A DNA stretch of 6,173 nt from Propionivibrio sp. (GTDB lineage: Bacteria > Pseudomonadota > Gammaproteobacteria > Burkholderiales > Rhodocyclaceae): assembly GCA_017990155.1 (NCBI GenBank), contig JAGNOM010000174.1:1-6173 (forward strand), read 5' to 3'. The notes beneath the pieces were generated by a model. That model was given only the letters and a program-made list of their open reading frames with translations. It searched no databases and was not told where the DNA came from. Shown here in pieces: positions 1 through 5,886 of the stretch (position 1 is the stretch's first letter; each line of letters opens with the position of its first letter). Made by a program: the position numbers and the translations under genes.

Positions 1-44
1 AGCGCGATCTCGCCGCGATTGGCGATGAGGACTTTTCCGAACAT
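1..44 (-). CDS. accC: Biotin carboxylase subunit of acetyl-CoA carboxylase, N-terminal fragment (partial)
   Basis: Reading leftward from the ATG at 44, the first 14 codons give MFGKVLIANRGEIA, and the gene runs off the window edge. This is the very conserved start of biotin carboxylase: the KVLIANRGEIA segment opens the N-terminal (pre-ATP-grasp) domain. AccC carboxylates the biotin carried by AccB, using ATP and bicarbonate, in the first half-reaction of cytoplasmic acetyl-CoA carboxylase. The gene starts 12 bp after the accB stop, so the two are almost surely one operon, as in most bacteria. Identity rests on a short but highly diagnostic motif plus this context; the rest of the protein is not visible. 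Propionyl-CoA carboxylase and pyruvate carboxylase start similarly, but the accB neighbour favours accC. Confidence 0.93.
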   Translation of the reverse strand, partial: MFGKVLIANRGEIA

Positions 45-50
45 GTTCGC

Positions 51-59
51 GGCTCCTTA
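51..59 (-). promoter_or_regulatory. accC ribosome binding site overlapping the accB stop codon
   Basis: On the minus strand the accB stop codon TAA is the first part of TAAGGAG, a near-ideal Shine-Dalgarno sequence, located 8 bases before the accC ATG at 44. Ribosomes finishing accB therefore clear the accC ribosome binding site, an arrangement expected to couple AccC synthesis to AccB synthesis. The sequence is seen directly; the coupling is inferred. Confidence 0.8.
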
Positions 60-533
60 GCCGATGATGAACAGCGGTTCGCCGTATTCGACCGGCTGGC
101 CGTTATCGACCAGGATCTTCTTGATCGTGCCGGCGCAGTCCGACTCGATCTCGTTGAGCAGCTTCATGGCCTCGACGATGCACAGCGTATCGCCGACCTT
201 GACCGTGCTGCCGACTTCGACGAACGCGTCCGAGCCGGGGCTGGCCGAGCGGTAGAAAGTGCCGACCATCGGCGATTTCACGACGTGGCCTTTCTCGTCA
301 TCGTCTTCTTCTTCGTCCTCAAGGTCGTCGTCGAGATCGACCGATTTTTTGCGTGCCGTGACCGGCGCGGCGCCGGCGATCGGCGCCGCCTGCGGCACCA
401 TGTACGCCTGCTGGGCGACAACGTTCGGATTCTTGGCGATGCGGACTTTTTCCTCGCCTTCGGTCACTTCCAGTTCGGTGATGCCCGATTCTTCAACCAG
501 ATCGATCAGTTTTTTGAGTTTGCGCAGATCCAC
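57..533 (-). CDS. accB: Biotin carboxyl carrier protein of acetyl-CoA carboxylase
   Basis: This 158-residue protein carries the covalently bound biotin that shuttles carboxyl groups from biotin carboxylase to the carboxyltransferase in fatty acid synthesis. The C-terminal biotinyl domain (about residues 84-158) contains EAMKLLNEIE, with Lys124 as the biotinylation site, preceded by SPMVGTFY, the usual start of the domain and of its protruding thumb. Residues 1-35 (MDLRKLKKLIDLVEESGITELEV) are the conserved N-terminal region. Length matches the family. The linker is unusual: after a short Ala/Pro part (47-59) comes a run of 13 Asp/Glu in 15 residues (66-80). The start is GTG at 533, supported by AAGGAG at 541-546, 7 bases upstream. 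It lies in an operon with accC downstream and is separated by 315 bp from the upstream thioredoxin gene. Confidence 0.97.
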   Translation of the reverse strand: MDLRKLKKLIDLVEESGITELEVTEGEEKVRIAKNPNVVAQQAYMVPQAAPIAGAAPVTARKKSVDLDDDLEDEEEDDDEKGHVVKSPMVGTFYRSASPGSDAFVEVGSTVKVGDTLCIVEAMKLLNEIESDCAGTIKKILVDNGQPVEYGEPLFIIG

Positions 534-848
534 GGAGGTTCTCCTTCAGTGCGTCCAGGTTTGTTGTCACATAAGCGCCAGGCTTGAAAGCCTCGGCATG
601 CGGGTTTCGATTGTTTTGACGGAAGATGGCTGCATTTAGTGCCGTACAAGTCTGCGGTGGCGATCGATCACGCGGAAAGCGGCAGGACTTGTGCGATGGG
701 CGTGACGTGCAGAGCGGGGCGTTAGACCGGTGAAAAGGAAAACAAGTTGCGTGCTGATGCTGAATTTTATGATCTCATGCGGCCAGTTTGCCGTAAATCG
801 AAGCAATTTGTCCAGAAAGTACGGAGATGGGTCAGGTCGCCGGGTTCG
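534..848. other. Gene-free gap between the thioredoxin gene and accB; probable accB leader
   Basis: No reading frame here resembles a known protein, and none has both a plausible start and ribosome binding site. The gap probably holds the accB promoter and 5' leader, since accB is the next gene on the same (minus) strand. The best -10-like hexamer on that strand is TAAAAT at 764-769, but no matching -35 element precedes it, so I do not call a promoter. A small palindrome, AGGCTT-GA-AAGCCT at 580-593, would form a short hairpin about 50 bases before the accB start. No clear intrinsic terminator follows the thioredoxin gene. In many beta- and gammaproteobacteria aroQ occupies the position just before accB; I see no aroQ fragment here. 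Confidence 0.55.
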
Positions 849-1388
849 TCATTTGGCGGTGAGGCTTATCAGAACCGAGTCGAGTTCGTCTTCCGAAAAA
901 AGCCCCAGCCGCGTCATCCTGGCCGTGCCTGCGGCGTCATAGACGACGGTATAGGGGAGCGCCATCTGAGAATTTCCCATTGCGCGGGTCAGTTCGGTGG
1001 TGGTCGAGTCGCCCACCAGAAGCGGGTAGCTGGTCGGATGCCATTTTGCGTATTGCACAACGTTGGCGGCATTATCAAGGGCGATTCCTATGATTTGAAT
1101 GCCGTTGGCAGCGTGTTTTATTTGCAGTCGCGATAGCGCCGGCATCTCCTCGCGACAGGGCGGGCACCAGCTTGCCCAGAAGTTGATGACCAGCACTTTT
1201 CCTTTCCACTGCGCCAGCGGCTGGAGCTCTCCCTGGCTGTCGGGAAGCGTCACAGCGAGTAGTCGTGGGTAGGCATTGGCCGCCGGTTTCGGGCCGACAA
1301 TCCGTTGGGTACTGGCGAGACGGACGCCGGCACCCAGGGCGACAGCGATGATAGCGGCGACGATCAGCCAGAGCTTGCCTTGCTTCAT
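849..1388 (-). CDS. TlpA/ResA-family membrane-anchored thiol-disulfide oxidoreductase
   Basis: This is a 179-residue thioredoxin-fold protein facing the periplasm. Residues 5-24 are a hydrophobic signal anchor after a short basic N terminus (MKQGK), with no lipobox cysteine. The thioredoxin domain (about 42-175) has the active site WASWCPPC with cysteines 75 and 78, and Pro145 in ALPYTVVY fits the conserved cis-proline loop. These features are typical of TlpA/ResA/CcmG-like proteins, which reduce disulfides on periplasmic substrates such as apocytochromes c or copper-binding proteins; the substrate here cannot be read from sequence. The ATG overlaps the stop of the upstream gene as ATGA (1385-1388) and lacks its own Shine-Dalgarno, so translational coupling is likely. 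I recall a tlpA-like gene near accBC and mpl in other betaproteobacteria. Confidence 0.92.
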   Translation of the reverse strand: MKQGKLWLIVAAIIAVALGAGVRLASTQRIVGPKPAANAYPRLLAVTLPDSQGELQPLAQWKGKVLVINFWASWCPPCREEMPALSRLQIKHAANGIQIIGIALDNAANVVQYAKWHPTSYPLLVGDSTTTELTRAMGNSQMALPYTVVYDAAGTARMTRLGLFSEDELDSVLISLTAK

Positions 1389-1990
1389 GGCGTTGATGGC
1401 GATTCGGCCAGCAGCTTCTTGAGCGCATCGAGCCGCACGCGTTGGCGTGGGCGTCCGTCGCGCGTCTTGAGCACGACGCGCTCTTCAATGCGGGGATATA
1501 CGATGAGGTTGATTACGGCACCATCGTCGTTGAGCGTCAGGACGGCTTCAGCGCGGTCGCTGCGGGGCGTGCTGTGTTCGAATTCGATGTGCTGGTTCAG
1601 CAGGAAAATCTCCACATCCTTGGCGCTGTCCGTAAACAGTTGGATGTCGATCTCCGCGTAGCGCCCCGCGGTACCGTCGAGTACCGATCCGGTCAGATAC
1701 GGCGTGAATTTCTGCAGAACTTCCATGATCGCGCCGGCTTTGTGCCGAAGTGCGTCGATCCGCTCGATGTGTTCGTCGCCCTGGAAGAGGCGCTGATAGG
1801 TTCGCAGTTCGGCTTCGACCTCGGCGTTTTCCGGAAGATTGGTTCCCTCCGGAAGGCCGAGGCTGTGCGCCGCCTTGCGCTTGGCGATCGAGTAGTCGCT
1901 GATACCGCTTTCGGCGATCAATCGGGCGGCGGTGCTGGCGATGAGCGTCTTTTGCTGGATCGCGTTCGGGCTGTCGTGGCGGTGGGGCAT
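1385..1990 (-). CDS. Conserved hypothetical protein with nucleotidyltransferase-like fold
   Basis: This 201-residue soluble protein has no certain function. Residues 11-70 are probably helical and include a basic patch (SIAKRKAAHSLGLP, 34-47). From residue 99 there is a pattern like the polymerase-beta-type nucleotidyltransferases: LTGSVLDGTAGRYAEIDIQLF, with Gly101-Ser102 followed about 11 residues later by E113-I-D115. The strand AVINLIVYP (158-166) lies where a third carboxylate is expected but offers Asn161. Classical enzymes have a D-x-D pair plus a third Asp, so the catalytic set looks altered. Similar proteins beside mpl and tlpA-like genes in betaproteobacteria are, from memory, annotated hypothetical or nucleotidyltransferase. 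The start at 1990 has no clear Shine-Dalgarno, but the sequence from about residue 11 looks family-like. It is the first gene of the leftward unit, overlapping the thioredoxin gene by 4 bp. Confidence 0.75.
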   Translation of the reverse strand: MPHRHDSPNAIQQKTLIASTAARLIAESGISDYSIAKRKAAHSLGLPEGTNLPENAEVEAELRTYQRLFQGDEHIERIDALRHKAGAIMEVLQKFTPYLTGSVLDGTAGRYAEIDIQLFTDSAKDVEIFLLNQHIEFEHSTPRSDRAEAVLTLNDDGAVINLIVYPRIEERVVLKTRDGRPRQRVRLDALKKLLAESPSTP

Positions 1991-2129
1991 GGTGTCGGGT
2001 TCGAGAGGGTTCTTGTCAAGTCACTGCGACGGCCGTACTGAACTTCGGGCCGCGGAGGTCGGGGGTACAATGCGGCCGTTGCGCCGGTACGCTGTGTCCG
2101 GCCGGTCAATTCTAACGTGGAAAAATTAC
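1991..2129. promoter_or_regulatory. Divergent promoter region between the nucleotidyltransferase-like gene and mpl
   Basis: This 139-bp intergenic stretch must serve both directions. Rightward, GGGGGTACAATGCGG contains a good -10 element, TACAAT at 2066-2071, about 58 bases before the mpl ATG; the corresponding -35 position (around 2043-2049) is a poor match. Leftward, a perfect TTGACA hexamer lies at 2014-2019 on the minus strand, but the -10 position 17 bases on (1991-1996) reads GACACC and touches the start codon, so that promoter is doubtful. The mpl -10 element is the only part I consider fairly likely. Confidence 0.5.
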
Positions 2130-3503
2130 ATGCATATTCACATTCTCGGCATCTGCGGCACCTTCATGGGCGGCGTTGCGCAGCTCGCGCGGGCCTGCGG
2201 GCACCGCGTCACCGGGTGCGATGCCGGTGTCTATCCCCCGATGAGCACGCAACTCGAAGCGGCGGGAATCGATCTGGTCGAAGGCTACGGTGTCGAACAA
2301 CTGGCGCTGAGTCCGGATTGTTACGTGATCGGCAACGCCATCTCGCGCGGCAATCCGCTGCTTGAGGAGATTCTGGATCGTGGGCTGCCCTATGTTTCCG
2401 GTCCGCAATGGCTGGCTGACAATGTGCTGGACGGGCGCTGGGTGCTTGCTGTCGCCGGGACGCACGGGAAGACGACCACATCCTCGATGCTGGCCTGGAT
2501 CCTCGAAGACGCGGGCTTGAGTCCGGGCTTCCTGATCGGTGGCGTGCCGATGAACTTCGGCGTATCGGCGCGTCTGGCCGGCGAAAACAGCGATTCTCCG
2601 TTCTTTGTCATCGAAGCTGACGAGTACGATACCGCGTTCTGCGATAAGCGCTCGAAATTCGTCCACTATCGTCCGCGAACGGCGGTATTGAACAATCTTG
2701 AGTTCGATCATGCGGATATCTTCGCTGATCTGGCGGCGATCGAGACGCAATTCCATCATCTGGTGCGAACCTTGCCGCGCAATGGGCTGGTTGTCAGCAA
2801 CGCCCGCGAAGCGAGTCTCGATCGTGTTCTCGCTCGCGGTTGCTGGACGCCGGTTGAGCGCTTCAATGAGGCGGCCGGCTGGCGGGTTGAAGGCGACGAC
2901 GCCGATGGTTCTTTGCGCCTGATGCGCGGCGATGAGGTCATCGGTGAAACGACGTGGTCGTTGAGTGGCGAACACAATCGCGCCAACGCGGCGGCGGCAC
3001 TGCTCGCCGCAAGGCACGTCGGCGTTCCGTTCGACAAGGGACTGGAGGCGCTGTCGCGGTTTGAGAACGTCAAACGCCGGATGGAACTGTGCGGCGTCGT
3101 CCGTGATATCGCGGTCTATGACGATTTTGCGCATCATCCGACGGCGATTCAGACGACGGTGGGGGGCTTGCGGCGCAAGATCGGCTCCAGCCCGAAGGCT
3201 CGGATCCTGGCCGTACTCGAACCCCGTTCCAACACCATGAAGCTCGGGGTGATGAAGGCGCAGCTGCCTGACAGTCTGGTCGAAGCCGATCTGGCTTTCT
3301 GCCACGCCGCCAATCTTGGATGGGATGCGGCCGAAGCGCTGGCGCCGATGGGCGAGCGGGCGATGGTTGTCGACGATCTGGGGGCGCTGGTCAAGGCGAT
3401 TGTCTCCGAGGCGCGGCCCGGCGATCACATTCTGGTGATGAGCAACGGCAGCTTTGGCGGCATCCACGGCAAGCTGCTTGGTGCGCTGGCGGAAATCGCC
3501 TAG
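2130..3503 (+). CDS. mpl: UDP-N-acetylmuramate:L-alanyl-gamma-D-glutamyl-meso-diaminopimelate ligase (murein tripeptide ligase)
   Basis: This 457-residue cytoplasmic Mur ligase joins recycled tripeptide L-Ala-gamma-D-Glu-meso-Dap to UDP-MurNAc with ATP, feeding peptidoglycan fragments back into wall synthesis. The N-terminal UDP-binding domain starts MHIHILGICGTFMGG (Gly-rich loop 8-15). The central ATPase domain has the P-loop GTHGKTTT (110-117), EADEYD (162-167) and NLEFDHAD (189-196). The C-terminal domain has GEHNRANAAAA (280-290) and YDDFAHHPTA (330-339). GTFMGG near the start and EADEYD are typical of Mpl and distinguish it from MurC. The frame is open back to 1932, but the ATG at 2130 is chosen because the conserved domain begins exactly there and the upstream residues resemble nothing. 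The Shine-Dalgarno is weak (GTGGAA, 2117-2122). Length is normal for the family. The gene converges on lysR with 18 bp between stops and no visible intrinsic terminator. Confidence 0.96.
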   Translation: MHIHILGICGTFMGGVAQLARACGHRVTGCDAGVYPPMSTQLEAAGIDLVEGYGVEQLALSPDCYVIGNAISRGNPLLEEILDRGLPYVSGPQWLADNVLDGRWVLAVAGTHGKTTTSSMLAWILEDAGLSPGFLIGGVPMNFGVSARLAGENSDSPFFVIEADEYDTAFCDKRSKFVHYRPRTAVLNNLEFDHADIFADLAAIETQFHHLVRTLPRNGLVVSNAREASLDRVLARGCWTPVERFNEAAGWRVEGDDADGSLRLMRGDEVIGETTWSLSGEHNRANAAAALLAARHVGVPFDKGLEALSRFENVKRRMELCGVVRDIAVYDDFAHHPTAIQTTVGGLRRKIGSSPKARILAVLEPRSNTMKLGVMKAQLPDSLVEADLAFCHAANLGWDAAEALAPMGERAMVVDDLGALVKAIVSEARPGDHILVMSNGSFGGIHGKLLGALAEIA

Positions 3504-3521
3504 CCCGGTTCCGCACACGCC

Positions 3522-4415
3522 CTACCGCTGCTCGGCAAACCACGCCGTAAGAAATCCGGTCATCGCCTGAACCTTGGCCGAGAGGTGACGGCGAGTCGGA
3601 TAGACCGCGTGGATCGGCAGCCGGGGCGTGCTCCAGTCGGGCAGTACGCGCTGCAGCCGGCCGGCGTCGATCAGTGGTTGCAGGATGAAGCAGGGCGCGA
3701 AGGCGATGCCGCCGCCTTCCGCTGCGATTTCGGCGAGCAGCATGCCGTTGTTGGCATTGATTGGACCGCCGATGCGCGTGGTGATCGTCTTTCCGCCGGC
3801 GTCTTCGAATGACCACTGGTTGCCGATCGACGAATACGTGTAGGTCAGACATTCGTGGTGCGCGAGATCGTCGGGGCACGACGGTGTGCCGGCGCGCTTG
3901 AGATAGTCCGCTGCCGCGGCGACGAGCAGAATGCTGTCGCCAATGTGGCGAGCAACGAGGTTTTCGCTGCCCACGCGTCCAACGCGGATTGCCAGATCGA
4001 GCCCTTCCTCCGCGAAGTCCGCAATGCTGTCGGAAAGCAGGATGTCGAGCGTGATGTCCGGATATTGGCGGGAGAATGCGGCAAACGCCGGTGCCAGGCG
4101 CAAGGTGGCCAGCGCAATCGGCGCCGTCAGACGCAATCGACCGTGTGGGCGATGCGCTTCGCCGGAAACGCTGGCCTCGGTTTCCTCGAGATCCGCAAGC
4201 AATTGCGTGCACCGTTCAAAGTAGGCAAAGCCTTCGTCGGTCGGACTCATGCGCCGGGTGGTGCGATTCAGCAGGCGCACGTTGAGGTGCGCCTCCAATT
4301 GTGCGACGTGGCGTGACACGGCCGACGTCGAAAGCCCCATCCGATCGGCCGCGGGTGCGAATCCGCCAGCCTCGATGACCGAACAGAAGACCCGCATCGC
4401 TTCAAACTTGTCCAT
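3522..4415 (-). CDS. LysR-family transcriptional regulator, divergent from doxX
   Basis: This 297-residue protein has a LysR N-terminal winged helix-turn-helix (about residues 4-62: FCSVIEAGGFAPAADRMGLS, then TSAVSRHVAQLE and LLNRTTRRMSPTDEG) and a periplasmic-binding-like effector domain from about residue 92 (GRLRLTAPIALATLRLAPAF) to the end. Sequence style and length fit the large CrgA/DmlR-like LysR subgroup; the effector is unknown. The start is the ATG at 4415. The frame can be extended to a TTG at 4448, but that would begin inside the operator-like palindrome and add 11 residues not typical of the family. The only Shine-Dalgarno-like element is GGGA, about 8 bases upstream. Being divergent from doxX-ygiD and next to a palindrome, it most likely controls that pair and probably its own gene. 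Confidence 0.92.
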   Translation of the reverse strand: MDKFEAMRVFCSVIEAGGFAPAADRMGLSTSAVSRHVAQLEAHLNVRLLNRTTRRMSPTDEGFAYFERCTQLLADLEETEASVSGEAHRPHGRLRLTAPIALATLRLAPAFAAFSRQYPDITLDILLSDSIADFAEEGLDLAIRVGRVGSENLVARHIGDSILLVAAAADYLKRAGTPSCPDDLAHHECLTYTYSSIGNQWSFEDAGGKTITTRIGGPINANNGMLLAEIAAEGGGIAFAPCFILQPLIDAGRLQRVLPDWSTPRLPIHAVYPTRRHLSAKVQAMTGFLTAWFAEQR

Positions 4416-4435
4416 TTTATTATCCCGATATACGC

Positions 4436-4461
4436 AATAGAGATTCAAGTTTATCTCTATT
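4436..4461. promoter_or_regulatory. Inverted repeat, candidate LysR operator
   Basis: Perfect 9-bp arms AATAGAGAT (4436-4444) and ATCTCTATT (4453-4461) flank the 8-bp centre TCAAGTTT. The site is AT-rich in a GC-rich neighbourhood and lies midway between two divergent genes, one a LysR regulator, which is where such regulators bind. A further half-site-like copy, TTATTCTCTC (4461-4470), repeats the right arm TTATCTCT (4451-4458) about 10 bp on, one helical turn. Relative to the proposed doxX start point (about 4495) the palindrome is centred near -46. The repeat is seen directly; binding by the neighbouring protein is inferred. Confidence 0.7.
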
Positions 4462-4488
4462 TATTCTCTCAATGAGGGCGTTTATAGT
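4461..4488 (+). promoter_or_regulatory. Candidate doxX-ygiD promoter
   Basis: TATAGT at 4483-4488 matches five of six bases of the -10 consensus. The -35 position 16-17 bases upstream (4460-4466, TTTATTC) is a poor match, as expected for an activator-dependent promoter. It falls at the edge of the inverted repeat and inside the extra half-site, so a regulator bound there could contact or block RNA polymerase. The predicted start near 4495 leaves a leader of about 47 bases before doxX. Confidence 0.5.
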
Positions 4489-4541
4489 TTGTCTCGTCGT
4501 CGGCCATCCGACATTCGACCCGAAATCAAAGGAGACTCTTC

Positions 4542-5012
4542 ATGAACACCGCCACCGCATCCCGAACCAGCAATACGATCAATTTTCACGCCAGCGCCTC
4601 GGCTGATTCCACCGTTTCAGCCGCAAATGTCGGCATCGCCCTGTTGCGCGTAGCCTTGGGCGCGATGTTCCTTGCCCACGGGTTGCTCAAGCTGATTGTC
4701 TTCACCCTGCCGGGAACGGCTGGATTTTTCGAGTCCGTCGGCTTCCCCGGTTTCCTTGCCTATGTCGTCGTGCCGGCCGAAGTTCTTGCTGGCATCGCGC
4801 TGCTCGTGGGCTTTCGTACGCGACTCGTCGCCGCCGCGACGATCCCGCTACTGATCGGCGCTGCCTCGGTCCATCTCGGTAACGGCTGGCTCTTCAGTTC
4901 GGCGAACGGTGGCTGGGAGTATCCGGTCTATCTCGTTGTCGCCGCGCTGGCCCAAAGCCTGCTGGGAAGCGGCGCCTTCGCCTTCGACAATCTGCGCACG
5001 CGTTCGGCCTGA
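4542..5012 (+). CDS. DoxX family membrane protein
   Basis: This 156-residue inner-membrane protein has four predicted hydrophobic segments, about 29-55, 69-91, 94-111 and 127-146, preceded by a Ser/Thr/Ala-rich hydrophilic tail of about 28 residues. Features typical of DoxX/YqjF-like proteins are visible: LRVALGAMFLAHGLLKL in the first helix (His46, Lys50), PAEVLAGIALLVGFRTR (Glu80) in the second, and HLGNGW (111-116) before the last helix. The biochemical role of most members is unknown; some are linked to quinol oxidation or oxidative stress. The start is certain: AAAGGAG at 4528-4534 lies 7 bases before the ATG. It is the first gene of a pair with the dioxygenase, 54 bp downstream, and is divergent from lysR. 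DoxX-dioxygenase-LysR groupings are, as far as I recall, common in proteobacteria. Confidence 0.92.
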   Translation: MNTATASRTSNTINFHASASADSTVSAANVGIALLRVALGAMFLAHGLLKLIVFTLPGTAGFFESVGFPGFLAYVVVPAEVLAGIALLVGFRTRLVAAATIPLLIGAASVHLGNGWLFSSANGGWEYPVYLVVAALAQSLLGSGAFAFDNLRTRSA

Positions 5013-5031
5013 ACCACTCCGATCCGACTAC

Positions 5032-5047
5032 CGGGGCGCTTGCCCCG
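5032..5047 (+). other. Perfect GC hairpin in the doxX-ygiD intercistronic gap
   Basis: CGGGGC (5032-5037), loop GCTT (5038-5041), GCCCCG (5042-5047) form a 6-bp all-GC stem with a tetraloop. No run of T follows, so it is not a standard terminator. It ends 10 bases before the first ATG candidate of the dioxygenase gene and could affect mRNA processing, stability or ribosome access. A possible TTG start at 5040 would lie inside the loop, which argues against that start. Confidence 0.6.
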
Positions 5048-5066
5048 ACTTGATGAAATGAAAACC

Positions 5067-5855
5067 ATGAACGCCAAGCAACCGGTACTCTTCCTCTCGC
5101 ATGGTTCGCCGATGACCGCGCTGGGCGGCGATGAACTCAACGCGGTGTGGGCAAAGCTCGCATCGCGACTGTCGCCGCCGGATGCCATTTTGTCCGTCTC
5201 TGCCCACTGGAACACACGGCTGCCGATTGTCACGGGTAATGCGCGTCCGGAAACAATTCACGACTTCGGCGGGTTTCCCGAAGAGCTCTATCGCTTGCGC
5301 TATCCGGCACCCGGTGCGCCCGACCTCGCCCAGCGCATCAAGGAGCAGGTTACGAAGGCCGGGATTGCCACCGGAATCGACGCCGGCCGCGGACTGGATC
5401 ACGGCGCCTGGGTGCCGTTGCTGACGCTGTTTCCCAAAGCGGACATCCCGGTGCTGCAGCTATCGGTACAGCCGGAACGCTGTGCCCGTCATCACTTTGC
5501 CTTGGGCGCGGCGATCGCGTCCTTGGCCGATGAAAACGTCCTGATCATTGCCTCGGGCCACATGACGCACAACCTCATGGACTATATGCGGCCGGGCAGT
5601 GTCCGGCCGACGCAGGCCTCAAGAGACTTCCGGGAGTGGGTCCATGCACGGCTGATGAGCGGCGATGATTCCGCACTGTTCGACTGGGACCATGCAGCAC
5701 CTGGCGCCAAATCGGCACACCCGTCACCCGAGCATTTTCTGCCCTTGTTTGTCGCACTGGGTGCCTCCGGTGAAAAACGCCGAACCGAATGGCTCGGTGG
5801 CGGCTGGATCGGTGAAGCTCTGGCAGCAGACAACTACCTGTTCGAAGCGGACTGA
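5067..5855 (+). CDS. ygiD: Class III extradiol ring-cleavage dioxygenase, 4,5-DOPA dioxygenase (YgiD/DODA) family
   Basis: This 262-residue cytoplasmic enzyme belongs to the LigB-like superfamily, whose YgiD members open catechol rings such as L-DOPA between carbons 4 and 5 with a metal and oxygen. Conserved signatures occur in order: LFLSHGSPM (His12), SAHW (His47), TIHDFGGFP (His65), LDHGAWVPL (His112), SGHMTHNL (His165, His168) and AHPSPEHFLPL (His218, His223). His12, His47 and one histidine of the last motif are the likely metal ligands by family analogy. Length is normal. The start is uncertain: ATG at 5067 gives MNAKQPVLFLSHG, but the ATG at 5058 (three more residues) is equally possible, as neither has a good Shine-Dalgarno. 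The true substrate is unknown; many members are catechol enzymes of unassigned function. It is presumably co-transcribed with doxX and ends before a strong terminator. Confidence 0.9.
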   Translation: MNAKQPVLFLSHGSPMTALGGDELNAVWAKLASRLSPPDAILSVSAHWNTRLPIVTGNARPETIHDFGGFPEELYRLRYPAPGAPDLAQRIKEQVTKAGIATGIDAGRGLDHGAWVPLLTLFPKADIPVLQLSVQPERCARHHFALGAAIASLADENVLIIASGHMTHNLMDYMRPGSVRPTQASRDFREWVHARLMSGDDSALFDWDHAAPGAKSAHPSPEHFLPLFVALGASGEKRRTEWLGGGWIGEALAADNYLFEAD

Positions 5856-5886
5856 ATTTGCCAGCTGCTGCATCGCCTCAAGGCAA

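Noticed and set aside
616..640. Plus-strand promoter-like TTGACG in the gap before accB
   Set aside because: No -10 element at proper spacing and no plus-strand gene follows.
1991..2019. Leftward sigma-70 promoter based on TTGACA at 2014-2019
   Set aside because: No acceptable -10 element at 16-18 bp spacing; the expected position reads GACACC and abuts the start codon.
1442..2041. A 199-codon plus-strand frame opposite the nucleotidyltransferase-like gene
   Set aside because: It is antisense to a gene with family-like motifs and an ATGA-coupled downstream partner; no ribosome binding site or domain signature is seen.
1932..2129. A 66-residue N-terminal extension of mpl
   Set aside because: The conserved Mur ligase domain starts exactly at the ATG at 2130; the extension overlaps the divergent gene's start and the likely mpl promoter.
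2112..3518. A 468-codon open frame on the minus strand, antisense to mpl
   Set aside because: It mirrors the codon structure of a clear mpl gene on the plus strand; its product is rich in Arg, His and Gln and resembles no family. Long antisense frames are common in GC-rich genes.
3391..4212. A 273-codon minus-strand frame across lysR and the mpl end
   Set aside because: It is an Arg/Ser-rich out-of-frame reading of lysR that crosses into mpl; no motifs.
4416..4448. Extension of lysR to a TTG start at 4448
   Set aside because: The start would lie inside the palindrome, there is no Shine-Dalgarno, and the added residues are not typical of LysR N termini.
5040..5066. TTG start for the dioxygenase at 5040
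   Set aside because: The codon lies in the loop of a GC hairpin and has no ribosome binding site; ATG codons at 5058 and 5067 fit the family N terminus better.
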